64,000 nucleotides of DNA, taken from the NCBI RefSeq assembly GCF_020616515.1, contig NZ_CP085135.1, positions 4,526,001 through 4,590,000 on the forward strand. Reading direction: 5' to 3'. A model generated the notes under the pieces. That model did not search any database. It saw only the letters and a list, made by a program, of their open reading frames with translations, and was not told the DNA's origin. A program made the translations under genes and the position numbers. This DNA is from Mesorhizobium sp. PAMC28654. Lineage in GTDB: Bacteria > Pseudomonadota > Alphaproteobacteria > Rhizobiales > Rhizobiaceae. Positions within the stretch are counted from its first letter, which is position 1. Each line of letters opens with the position of its first letter. Positions 55,443-63,312 of the stretch are shown here, in pieces.

Positions 55443-56315
55443 TCAGATGACCGGGAAGCCGGGATGGCGCGCCGGCGGCTCCTGCCCGAAATAGTCCTTG
55501 AACGCGGCGTCATAGAGCGCCGTCTCATGACCGAACATGGCGATGGTGAAGGTCGCGTTGACGAAGGTCAGCCAGTCGAGATCGCCTTGCCGAAGTGCCG
55601 CACCGTAAAGCATCGAGAACCAGCTCTTGCCGGCGTCGAAATATTTGTCGGGATTGCGCGAGGCGAGCCAGCGCACTGTCGAAAGATCGACCGCTGCCGC
55701 GTCGACGCGCTTTGATTCCAGGGCCTGCAGCACGTTGGCCTGGGTATCGATCTGCATGACCTGCGACTGCGGCAGAGCCATATGCACCGATGCCTCCGCA
55801 TCGACATTCTGCAGGATGGAGATGCGCGTTGCCGAACCACCGGCCAGCAGCTTGTCGAAGGTCTTGTTCTCGGCGGTAGGCAGGGTCAGCAGGGCAACGC
55901 CTTCCACGTAATAGGGTCTGGAGAAATTGATCAGCTGCGAGCGCTGGGCGCTCATGGTCATGAACTGGATGGTGATGTCGACCTTGTTGGTGGTCACGTT
56001 CGGGATGCGCTGCGAAGGATCCTGCATGACAAATTCGACCTTGGTCGGATCGTCGAAAAGCCCCTTGGCAAGAATACGCCCCATGGTGATATCCATGCCG
56101 ACGAGTTCGCCGGCATCGTTCTCGAAATGCCAGGGCGCGTTGGTGCTGCCGGTGCCGACGATCAGCTTGCCGCGATCGAGCACGGTGCGCAGCAGGCTGT
56201 CGGATGCTGCCTGGGCAGCGGCCTTCTGAGCATCGACGGCTGCCAGCACGCCAGCCGTGGCCAGTCCCGCCATTCCCAATTTCAGAAAATCACGTCTTCC
56301 GGATGTGTCGTTCAC
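55443..56315 (-). CDS. Amino acid ABC transporter, periplasmic binding protein (Tat signal)
   Basis: A 290-residue protein with a twin-arginine signal: GRRDFLKLGMAGLATAGVLA at residues about 6-25, so probably exported folded. The mature protein is SBP family 3 (GKLIVGTGSTNAPWHFENDAG, MDITMGRILAKGLF, VDITIQFMTMSAQRSQLINF). The short GTGSTNAPWHF ligand loop differs from the cystine-type protein at 14.8 kb. It heads the minus-strand operon opposite the IclR gene. Confidence 0.9.
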   Translation of the reverse strand: MNDTSGRRDFLKLGMAGLATAGVLAAVDAQKAAAQAASDSLLRTVLDRGKLIVGTGSTNAPWHFENDAGELVGMDITMGRILAKGLFDDPTKVEFVMQDPSQRIPNVTTNKVDITIQFMTMSAQRSQLINFSRPYYVEGVALLTLPTAENKTFDKLLAGGSATRISILQNVDAEASVHMALPQSQVMQIDTQANVLQALESKRVDAAAVDLSTVRWLASRNPDKYFDAGKSWFSMLYGAALRQGDLDWLTFVNATFTIAMFGHETALYDAAFKDYFGQEPPARHPGFPVI

Positions 56316-56379
56316 GGCGACCTCCTTTCGTGTTGTTCCCCTTTGAACGGATACACGCGTCAGTGATCTATAGCCGATT

Positions 56380-56420
56380 GTCTCTTACAAGAGACGTATG
56401 TATCCTGTACAAGACAGATA
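56380..56420. promoter_or_regulatory. Candidate IclR operator in the divergent gap
   Basis: GTCTCTT-AC-AAGAGAC (56380-56395) is a perfect 7-bp palindrome. About 20 bases further, CTGTACAAGACAG at 56405-56417 repeats the TACAAGA word. Both lie between the binding-protein and IclR genes and close to the IclR start, as expected for a regulator acting on both directions. Confidence 0.6.
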
Positions 56421-56439
56421 CTAGCATCAGGAATCGACA

Positions 56440-57228
56440 ATGCAAGATGGCAGTGCCCCAGCAGTTTCCGCCGACGAGAAGATTTCGGGATCGCGTGAGA
56501 AGGGGCTCAACCGGGTGCTCGAGATCCTGGAGTTTCTTCACACGACCCAGCGGGCGATCGGCATTGGCGACCTCGCCAAGGGGGTGAACGCGCCCCGTTC
56601 GACGACCTACACGCTGGTGCGGTCGCTGGTCGATGCGGGGCTGCTGGAAATGGCTGGCGACGGCAACCGCGTCTATTTCGGCAAGAAGCTCTATCTCTAT
56701 GGAATGGATTACGTGCGGGGCAACGACCTGCTGAGAAGGGGACGCCAGGAGGTCGACAACCTCTCGCGTGAGACTGGCGAAACCTCGGAACTCTGCATGC
56801 TGCAGAGCGGCCGCTACACGATCGTCCACTCAAGCCCGGGCAACAGGCCGTTCCGCATCAGCTCCGCCACCGGCTTGCAGATACCCCTGCCCTGGACCGC
56901 ATCGGGACGGTTGCTTCTTGCCGGCTTCGAGCGGGCCCGGATCGAGGGCATGGTGTCGCAGGATGACCTCGTCCTGCCTGATGGACGCAAATTGCTGCTC
57001 AACGACTTCATCGCCGACATAGCGAGGGCGCAAACCACCGGCTATTGCGTCACTTCGGGCCTTGTCGATGCCTATACGAAATGCCTTGCCGTGCCGGTCT
57101 TTTCAGTGCCCGGCAAGGTCGAGGCGACGATGTGCCTGGTTGTCCCCATCGACACTTCCGAGGAGCGCACCGGCAATCTCATAGGCTTGCTGCGCGACCG
57201 CGCCGCCAGGCTTTCGATCGCCGGATAG
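56440..57228 (+). CDS. IclR-family transcriptional regulator
   Basis: A 262-residue regulator. The N-terminal winged HTH is GLNRVLEILEFLHTTQRAIG, GDLAKGVNAPRSTTYTLVRSL (residues about 20-70). The C-terminal effector domain contains ETSELCMLQSGRYTIVHSSPG and LPWTASGRLLLAG. The effector is unknown, likely the imported compound or its product. It is divergent from the ABC-RidA-PLP operon and probably controls it. Confidence 0.92.
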   Translation: MQDGSAPAVSADEKISGSREKGLNRVLEILEFLHTTQRAIGIGDLAKGVNAPRSTTYTLVRSLVDAGLLEMAGDGNRVYFGKKLYLYGMDYVRGNDLLRRGRQEVDNLSRETGETSELCMLQSGRYTIVHSSPGNRPFRISSATGLQIPLPWTASGRLLLAGFERARIEGMVSQDDLVLPDGRKLLLNDFIADIARAQTTGYCVTSGLVDAYTKCLAVPVFSVPGKVEATMCLVVPIDTSEERTGNLIGLLRDRAARLSIAG

Positions 57229-57233
57229 GTGTC

Positions 57234-57437
57234 TCACGCAATGATGTCGGGGATGATCTTGTCTTCCAGCGCCATCAGCCGGTCCTTCAGGAACAGCTTC
57301 TTCTTCTTCATGCGCTGTATCTGCAGCGGGTCGCAATTCACCGCGATCATCGCGTTGATCGCGGCGTCGAAATCGGCGTGTTCCTGCTTCAGCCGGGAAA
57401 ATTCGAGGCGGATATCGGCCTGTTCCTGATCGGACAT
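57234..57437 (-). CDS. YdcH/DUF465 family small protein
   Basis: A 67-residue acidic/basic coiled-coil protein: RLEFSRLKQEHADFDAAINAM and QIQRMKKKKLFLKDRL. KKKLxLKD is the DUF465 hallmark. Function unknown; cytoplasmic. Convergent with IclR (5-base gap) and divergent from a second DUF465 gene. Confidence 0.9.
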   Translation of the reverse strand: MSDQEQADIRLEFSRLKQEHADFDAAINAMIAVNCDPLQIQRMKKKKLFLKDRLMALEDKIIPDIIA

Positions 57438-57678
57438 TCTCTACCGTGTGCACGTCTGCGGCGCCCAAAAACTGGGCCTGATTGGGCGGGGCCGGTGTCT
57501 TTTGCAACCGGCGGGCAGCCCATATCACATTTCGTATTGTCGTGGAATGCTACCACGGATCATTCGACATCGCTTCCGGATGGTGGCACAGTGTCATCGT
57601 GCCGTCACAGATGCGACCTGCGGTGGATGCGCCTTTGACGGCTGCAATCGAGGAAAACCATGAAAGGGAGAACCAATC

Positions 57679-57852
57679 ATGTCTCTTGCATCCCATCTTG
57701 ATGAGTTGCAGCGGAAACACGGCGACATCGAACGCGAGATCGATGACGCGATGAACCATCCATCGGTCGACGACCTCGATATCGTGAATCTCAAGCGGCG
57801 CAAGCTGGCACTCAAGGACGAGATTGAAAAACTGAGGGCGACCACACACTAA
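57679..57852 (+). CDS. YdcH/DUF465 family small protein, second copy
   Basis: A 57-residue protein: MSLASHLDELQRKHGDIEREI, then DLDIVNLKRRKLALKDEIEKL and the end RATTH. The NLKRRKLALKDEI signature places it with DUF465, like its divergent neighbour. ATG 57679 has GGGAGAA upstream (AAAGGGAG). The two form a divergent paralogous pair across 241 bases. Confidence 0.88.
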   Translation: MSLASHLDELQRKHGDIEREIDDAMNHPSVDDLDIVNLKRRKLALKDEIEKLRATTH

Positions 57853-58179
57853 CGCCCCGTTGATTTAGCAGCCACAGTTTGAGATTTCCTGCCGGCGGCA
57901 TCGGCCGCCGGACAGTGGCTGTCGATCTTGGCGCAAGCGGCCGGAAACCGAGGCTGGGTTCCGGAGCTGTTGTTGTTGTCCCTGACTTTATGAGATCCGA
58001 GGATTTTCCGGTCTCGTCCCTGGTCTGGTGTGAAGCAGTGGCGACCTGTCGCCATTGACAAGCCCTCTTTGCTCCTCCACCTCATGCTCGGACCTTGGCG
58101 CGTCGCCCTCGCAACCCCGATACGGTTTCGGGAAGCGGGAAGCGCGGATTCAAAAGTGTTGGACAAAGGGTAGCCGGCC
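57853..58179. other. Gene-free stretch before ispG
   Basis: 327 bases with no gene. A nested hairpin at 57869-57921 pairs CAGCCAC with GTGGCTG and, inside, CCGGCGGC with GCCGCCGG, 17 bases after the DUF465 stop. It may terminate that gene. The right end must hold the ispG promoter. Confidence 0.5.
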
Positions 58180-59430
58180 ATGACCGGATATTTCTCCTCT
58201 CCATTTCCACGCCGTACCTCGGTCGGTGTCGATGTCAGCGGTGTGATGGTTGGCGGCGGCGCTCCTGTCGTCGTGCAGTCTATGACCAACACCGATACCG
58301 CCGATATCGACCAGACAGTCGCCCAAGTCGCAGCGCTGCATCGTGCCGGCTCCGAGATCGTGCGCATTACCGTCGACCGTGACGATAGCGCCGCCGCCGT
58401 GCCGCGCATACACGAGCGGCTTTTGCGGCTCGGCATCAACGTGCCGCTGGTTGGCGATTTCCACTATATCGGCCACAAGCTGCTGGCGGATCATCCGGCC
58501 TGCGCGGAAGCGCTCGCCAAATATCGCATCAACCCCGGCAATGTCGGCTTCAAGGACAAGAAGGACCGGCAGTTCACTGATATCGTCGAGATGGCGATCA
58601 GATACGACAAGCCGGTGCGCATCGGTGTCAATTGGGGCTCGCTCGACCAGGAGCTGCTGACCCGGCTGATGAACGACAACCAGGCCCAGGGCTTTCCGCT
58701 GACGGCGCAGGAAGTCACCCGCGAGGCGATCGTGCAGTCGGCGATCCTGTCGGCCGAAATGGCCGAGGAAATCGGCCTCGGCCGCGAGAAGATCATCCTG
58801 TCGGCCAAGGTCAGCGGCGTGCAGGATCTGATCGCCGTCTATACGGAACTGGCCACGCGCTCCAACCATGCCCTGCATCTCGGCCTCACCGAAGCCGGCA
58901 TGGGGTCTAAGGGCATCGTGGCTTCTTCCGCCGCGATGGGCATCCTCCTGCAGCAAGGCATCGGCGACACCATCCGCATTTCGCTGACGCCGGAGCCGAA
59001 TGGCGACCGCACGCGCGAAGTGCAGGTGTCGCAGGAGCTCCTGCAGACGATGGGTTTTCGGCAGTTCGTGCCGATTGTCGCCGCGTGCCCCGGCTGCGGT
59101 CGCACGACGTCCACCGTGTTCCAGGAACTCGCCCAGAACATCCAGGCGGATCTGCGGAAAAACATGCCGGTGTGGCGCGAAAAATATCCGGGTGTCGAGA
59201 ACCTCAAGGTCGCGGTGATGGGCTGCATCGTCAACGGTCCGGGCGAGTCCAAGCATGCCGATATCGGCATTTCGCTGCCCGGCACCGGCGAGACGCCGAC
59301 AGCGCCGGTGTTCGTCGACGGTAAGAAGGCCGCGACGTTGCGTGGGCCGTCGATCGCCGCGGATTTCGAGAAAATGGTCGCTGACTATATCGAGCAGCGG
59401 TTTGGTCGCGGCAAGGCCGCGGCCGAGTAG
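58180..59430 (+). CDS. ispG: 4-hydroxy-3-methylbut-2-en-1-yl diphosphate synthase
   Basis: A 416-residue iron-sulphur enzyme of the MEP isoprenoid pathway, turning MEcPP into HMBPP. The 4Fe-4S ligands are in [10 protein letters not shown] and [17 protein letters not shown], with the TIM-barrel N-terminus [20 protein letters not shown]. Full length. The lytic transglycosylase gene begins 5 bases after its stop, so both are cotranscribed. Confidence 0.96.
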   Translation: MTGYFSSPFPRRTSVGVDVSGVMVGGGAPVVVQSMTNTDTADIDQTVAQVAALHRAGSEIVRITVDRDDSAAAVPRIHERLLRLGINVPLVGDFHYIGHKLLADHPACAEALAKYRINPGNVGFKDKKDRQFTDIVEMAIRYDKPVRIGVNWGSLDQELLTRLMNDNQAQGFPLTAQEVTREAIVQSAILSAEMAEEIGLGREKIILSAKVSGVQDLIAVYTELATRSNHALHLGLTEAGMGSKGIVASSAAMGILLQQGIGDTIRISLTPEPNGDRTREVQVSQELLQTMGFRQFVPIVAACPGCGRTTSTVFQELAQNIQADLRKNMPVWREKYPGVENLKVAVMGCIVNGPGESKHADIGISLPGTGETPTAPVFVDGKKAATLRGPSIAADFEKMVADYIEQRFGRGKAAAE

Positions 59431-59435
59431 ATCAG

Positions 59436-60290
59436 ATGCGGCGTTTCCTCTGGGCGACGCTGGTTTTGCTGTATGGACTGACCTGGTCGACTGTCGTTCA
59501 AGCCGATCCTCCCCAGTCCGCCAAGCAGCGGCTGATCGACAAGGTTTGCAATCTGATCGAGGCCTATGCCGATCAGAACGGCCTGCCGAAGGATTTCTTC
59601 GCCCGGCTGATCTGGAAGGAGAGCCGGTTTGATCCGAATGCGATCAGTCCGGTTGGCGCCGAGGGCATCGCCCAATTCATGCCGGGCACCGCCAAGATGC
59701 GGGGCCTCGCCAATTCCTTCGACATCACCCAGGCGATCCCGGCCTCGGCGAAATATCTCGCCGAGATGAAGACCACCTATGGCAATCTCGGCCTTGCTGC
59801 GGCCGCCTACAATGCCGGCGAGAACCGGGTGTCGCGCTGGTTGAGTTCCGGCGGTTTCCTGCCGATGGAAACCGAAAGCTACGTTTTCGACATCATGGGC
59901 GAGCCGGTGGACAAGTTCACCGACACGGCCTACGCCGGGACCTCCCAGCCGCTTGATCCCAAGGCGAGTTTCGCCGTTGCTTGCCGCAGGTTGCCGGCGA
60001 TTATGTCGACGACCGTGGCGATGGCCTCGATCAACGTCATGCCATGGGGCGTGCAGGTGGCCGGCAATTTTCGCCGCTCCGCCGCGCTCAACCAGTGGCT
60101 CAGGGTGAGAAGCCGGTTCCCAGCGTTGCTCGCCAGTCATGATCCGGTGATCAGCCGGGTGCGCACGCCAATCGGCCGGCGCGGCATCTATGCGGTCAGG
60201 ATCGGGGCCGATACCCGGGCCAATGCCGACATCATCTGCCAGAAACTGCACAGCGTCGGTGGCTCATGCCTGGTCATGCGCAACCGGTAG
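59436..60290 (+). CDS. Lytic transglycosylase with SLT and SPOR-like domain
   Basis: A 284-residue periplasmic protein with a signal peptide (FLWATLVLLYGLTWSTVVQA). The SLT domain (about 35-170) has catalytic Glu62 in WKESRFDPNAISPVGAEG and the ALGxxQ-like IAQFMPGTA. GLAAAAYNAGENRV follows. The last 70 residues (PVISRVRTPIGRRGIYAVRIG) look like a SPOR peptidoglycan-binding module. It would cut glycan strands. The 3' end overlaps a longer in-frame reading of the next gene, but not its chosen start. Confidence 0.9.
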   Translation: MRRFLWATLVLLYGLTWSTVVQADPPQSAKQRLIDKVCNLIEAYADQNGLPKDFFARLIWKESRFDPNAISPVGAEGIAQFMPGTAKMRGLANSFDITQAIPASAKYLAEMKTTYGNLGLAAAAYNAGENRVSRWLSSGGFLPMETESYVFDIMGEPVDKFTDTAYAGTSQPLDPKASFAVACRRLPAIMSTTVAMASINVMPWGVQVAGNFRRSAALNQWLRVRSRFPALLASHDPVISRVRTPIGRRGIYAVRIGADTRANADIICQKLHSVGGSCLVMRNR

Positions 60291-60325
60291 AACAGTCGGA
60301 AATTCCTGTTGAGGGCACAGCTGGC

Positions 60326-60877
60326 ATGACCGCCAAGATCATTCTTCTCAATGGTGTCGGCAGCGCCGGCAAAAGCTCGATCGCCAGGGCGTTGCAGACG
60401 ATAACCGCCGAGCCCTTCCTGCATGTCCAGATGGACGCGTTCATCGAGATGTTGCCGGAAGCCCTGCAGGACCATGCGGACGGTTTTTCCTATGAAACCA
60501 TCCGGCAGGACGGCAAGCCTTCGGTCGTGATCAGGACCGGACCGACAGGGGCGCGAACCCTGCGCGGCATGCGCCACGCCATCGCCGCGATGGCGCGGCA
60601 AGGCAACAATCTGATCGCCGATGATGTGCTGTGCGATGGCGAAATATCGGAATATGTCGACCTGCTGTCAGCCTTCAATCTCCATCTGGTCGGCGTCATG
60701 GCGCCGCTGGAGGTCTTGGAGGCCCGCGAAGCCCAGCGGGCCGACAGGCTGCCGGGCCTGGCGCGCTGGCAGTATGAGCGCGTGCACCAGAATATAAATT
60801 ACGACCTCGAAGTCGACACCAGCGTAGGCACGCCGCTGGAGTGCGCCCGTCTCATCCAGAAGAGATTCCTGTTGTAG
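60326..60877 (+). CDS. Chloramphenicol phosphotransferase-like P-loop kinase
   Basis: A 183-residue P-loop protein of the CPT family: Walker A GVGSAGKSS (10-18), HVQMDAFIEMLPEAL, and the LMAR-like catalytic region NLIADDVLCDGEISEY. Streptomyces CPT phosphorylates chloramphenicol; rhizobial homologues are poorly known. The C-terminal segment LEVLEAREAQRADRLPGLAR is typical. A degraded copy of the last third lies 1.4 kb downstream. The start MTAKIILLNG is taken to fit the P-loop position. Confidence 0.85.
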   Translation: MTAKIILLNGVGSAGKSSIARALQTITAEPFLHVQMDAFIEMLPEALQDHADGFSYETIRQDGKPSVVIRTGPTGARTLRGMRHAIAAMARQGNNLIADDVLCDGEISEYVDLLSAFNLHLVGVMAPLEVLEAREAQRADRLPGLARWQYERVHQNINYDLEVDTSVGTPLECARLIQKRFLL

Positions 60878-61067
60878 CGGCTGGCGTCTTCCACCGCGCT
60901 GCTTTCGCCAATCGCCAGCAACGCCAATAGGCAATTGCCAATGTTGCAGCAAGATGCCGACGGTCAGGGCGGCGTCGATTAAATCTTAATGAGTTCTGTC
61001 ATAGCAAGAGCAGGATCAGCATTTACAATGCGGGTTCTATTCACGGCCTTTGACAAAAAGGGGCATC

Positions 61068-62204
61068 ATGCCGGTGGCAAATTTCCTTAAGAAGATTGTC
61101 GGCGAGCTCGAAACGCCTCGATCCAAGCGTCCATTCGGTTCCGGCTGGCTGTCCGGTTCGATCGGGTTGCTTGCCGGCATCACCGGCCTGCTGATGGTCA
61201 TCGTATTGCGCTACCCATCGCTGACCTCGATGCCGGATCTGGCTCCCATCCACCAGATGCTGTTCTTCAAGCCGGTACTCTATTTCGTGCTCATCTCCGG
61301 CTATATCCTGGCCATCCTGAGCATGATGCTGCGTAGAGAAAAGACACTTGGCGCGGCGGCGATGTTCACCGTGCTCCTGGCGTCGCTGCTCGGCATGCTC
61401 CCGGTGCGCCATGACCTGCGGATCGACGGGGTCTTCTTCGGCCTCGATTTCTTCATTCTAAATGCCCTGTTCATGGGTGTGTTGTTTGTTCCGCTCGAGC
61501 GCATTTTCGCTCGCGGCAGGGATCAGACGGTGTTCCGCGACGAATGGCGCGAGGACCTGTTTTATTATCTGGTTTCGTCGCTGCTGGTGCAGATATTGAC
61601 CTACCTGACCCTGGCGCCGTCCAATTTGGTCAATGCGCAGGGCGGTTTCGGCTCATTGCGGGGCTGGGTCCACGACTTGCCTTGGCTGGTGCAGTTGGTG
61701 GCGGTGATGTTTCTGACGGATCTTGCCCAATATTGGGTGCACAGGGCTTTCCATCGCATTCCCTGGTTGTGGAATTTCCATGCCGTGCATCATTCAGCCA
61801 AGTCGATGGACTGGATTGCCGGGGCGCGGATGCATTTCCTGGAAATCATCGTGCTACGCAGCCTGACCGCCACGCCGATGTTCGTGCTGGGGTTCGATGA
61901 ATCGGCGATCCAGACCTACATCTTGATCGTCTATGTCTATTCGTCTTTCATCCATTCCAACGTCGGAACGAGTTTTGGCCCGGTCGAAAAAGTGCTAGTG
62001 TCGCCGCGCTATCATCACTGGCATCACGGCCTCGAGAAAGAGGCGATCGACGTCAACTTCGCCATCCATTTCCCGCTGCTCGACCGGCTGTTCGGCACCT
62101 ACCATCTGCCCGAGGGACGGTGGCCGAAGGGCTATGGGATTCACGGCCATCCGGTACCGAGGGGATATTGGCGGCAATTCCTCTATCCATTCCGGCGCGG
62201 TTAG
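61068..62204 (+). CDS. Sterol desaturase/fatty acid hydroxylase family protein
   Basis: A 378-residue membrane protein with several hydrophobic helices and three His boxes: HRAFHRIPWLWNFHAVHHSA and YHHWHHG. These bind two irons in the family. Substrates include hopanoids, carotenoids and sphingolipids; the rhizobial target is unknown. ATG 61068 is preceded by AAAAGGGG, which settles the start over TTG 61050. It sits between the CPT-like gene and its pseudogene copy. Confidence 0.88.
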   Translation: MPVANFLKKIVGELETPRSKRPFGSGWLSGSIGLLAGITGLLMVIVLRYPSLTSMPDLAPIHQMLFFKPVLYFVLISGYILAILSMMLRREKTLGAAAMFTVLLASLLGMLPVRHDLRIDGVFFGLDFFILNALFMGVLFVPLERIFARGRDQTVFRDEWREDLFYYLVSSLLVQILTYLTLAPSNLVNAQGGFGSLRGWVHDLPWLVQLVAVMFLTDLAQYWVHRAFHRIPWLWNFHAVHHSAKSMDWIAGARMHFLEIIVLRSLTATPMFVLGFDESAIQTYILIVYVYSSFIHSNVGTSFGPVEKVLVSPRYHHWHHGLEKEAIDVNFAIHFPLLDRLFGTYHLPEGRWPKGYGIHGHPVPRGYWRQFLYPFRRG

Positions 62205-62255
62205 AGCACTTCACCGGTTCACGGAAACGATGAGCCCCGCTTGATCTCCAGCGCC

Positions 62256-62423
62256 TCACCGCTTGAGGTGCTCGAGGCGCGCGAAGCCCGGCGGGGCGAC
62301 AGGCTGGCGCGCTGGTAATATACAAGCGTGCAGGCGGGTATGAGTTACGACCTCGAAGTCGATACCCGCGTTTTTTCGCCGCTCAAACACGCCCGTCGCA
62401 TCCAGCGACAATTTCGACTATAG
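62256..62423 (+). pseudogene. 3' remnant of a CPT-like kinase gene
   Basis: Translated in one frame this reads SPLEVLEAREARRGDRLARW, stop, YTSVQAGMSYDLEVDTRVFS and then PLKHARRIQRQFRL, stop. The intact gene at 60326 ends APLEVLEAREAQRADRLPGLARWQYERV..NYDLEVDTSVGTPLECARLIQKRFLL (joined here in two blocks). About 60% identity is visible over 55 codons, with one in-frame stop (62316-62318) and a short deletion. It is a relic of a duplication that also brackets the desaturase gene. Confidence 0.88.
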
Positions 62424-62479
62424 GCGGCGGTGGATTGGCCGGGGTTGCCCTGGCTGCGATGCACGCCAAGGGCAGCAGG

Positions 62480-63232
62480 ATGTTCGACGCATATATCATC
62501 TGCGGCACGCCGAGAACCGGCAGCACTTTGCTGTGCAAGCTCCTGGCGTCGACGAAGACGGCCGGGGATCCTCACTCATTCTATCGGCGGCAGGACGTGT
62601 CGGAGTGGGCACAAGAGTGGAATCTGCCCGCTCGCGACACGATGAGCGACCTCGAATTCAATACCGCCTATCTCGGCGCGGCGATCACCGCTGGCAAGGG
62701 TGGGACAGGCATCTTCGGCCTTCGCTTGATGAGAGAGAATCTTGATGAACTCTCGGCGATCCTCGATCAGATCTTCCCAAGACTGCCATCGGACAAAGCG
62801 CGTCTTGAAAGGGCCTTTGGCGATATCCTGTACATACATCTCTCGCGTGAGAACAAGCTCGCGCAGGCCATCTCCCTGGTCAAGGCGGAGCAAACCGGTC
62901 TTTGGCATATCGCGCCCGATGGAACCGAGATCGAAAGGGTGGGGCCCCCAGGGGAACCTCGGTACGATTTCCAGCGGATCAAACAGGAGGTCACCGAGCT
63001 TGAAGCTTATGATGCGGCCTGGAATATTTGGTTCGCGGCGCAAGGCATAACCCCGCTGCGGGTTGGCTATGAGCGTCTTTCAAGCAGTCCGCCCGCGACG
63101 TTGTTGTCCATCTGTGAAGCCCTGGGGGTTCAAGCGCCGAGTGCCGATGACGTGCGGCCCGGCGTTGCAAAGCTCGCCGACGAGACAAGCCTTGACTGGA
63201 TGCGCCGTTATCATCTGGACGCAGCCGTCTGA
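62480..63232 (+). CDS. Stf0-like sulfotransferase
   Basis: A 250-residue protein. CGTPRTGSTLLCKLLAST (from Cys8) is the PAPS-binding loop of Stf0-type sulfotransferases (as in trehalose sulfotransferase), and FGLRLMRENLDEL and YIHLSRENKLAQAISL (R for PAPS) follow. It moves sulfate from PAPS to a sugar hydroxyl. ATG 62480 places CGTPR near the N-terminus; 62459 is an alternative. The acceptor is unknown. Upstream is the CPT relic. Confidence 0.88.
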   Translation: MFDAYIICGTPRTGSTLLCKLLASTKTAGDPHSFYRRQDVSEWAQEWNLPARDTMSDLEFNTAYLGAAITAGKGGTGIFGLRLMRENLDELSAILDQIFPRLPSDKARLERAFGDILYIHLSRENKLAQAISLVKAEQTGLWHIAPDGTEIERVGPPGEPRYDFQRIKQEVTELEAYDAAWNIWFAAQGITPLRVGYERLSSSPPATLLSICEALGVQAPSADDVRPGVAKLADETSLDWMRRYHLDAAV

Positions 63233-63266
63233 CGCACGGACAGGTGCCCTGTATTTTTGTTTTTGT

Positions 63267-63311
63267 GCATGCCGTGATCCCAAAAACTCTGCGCGCTTTC
63301 GGGCGGCATGC
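63267..63311. repeat. Palindromic intergenic repeat, copy B
   Basis: GCATGCCGTGATCCCAAAA with TTTCGGGCGGCATGC forms a hairpin between the sulfotransferase and the sensor-kinase gene. The same design, T-rich lead-in and CCCAAAA...CTGCGCGC core as the second half of the repeat at 51424-51522. Confidence 0.65.
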
Positions 63312-63312
63312 A

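Noticed and set aside
57849..58439. A minus-strand frame of 196 codons before and across the ispG start
   Set aside because: Ser/Arg-rich composition and overlap with the conserved N-terminus of IspG.
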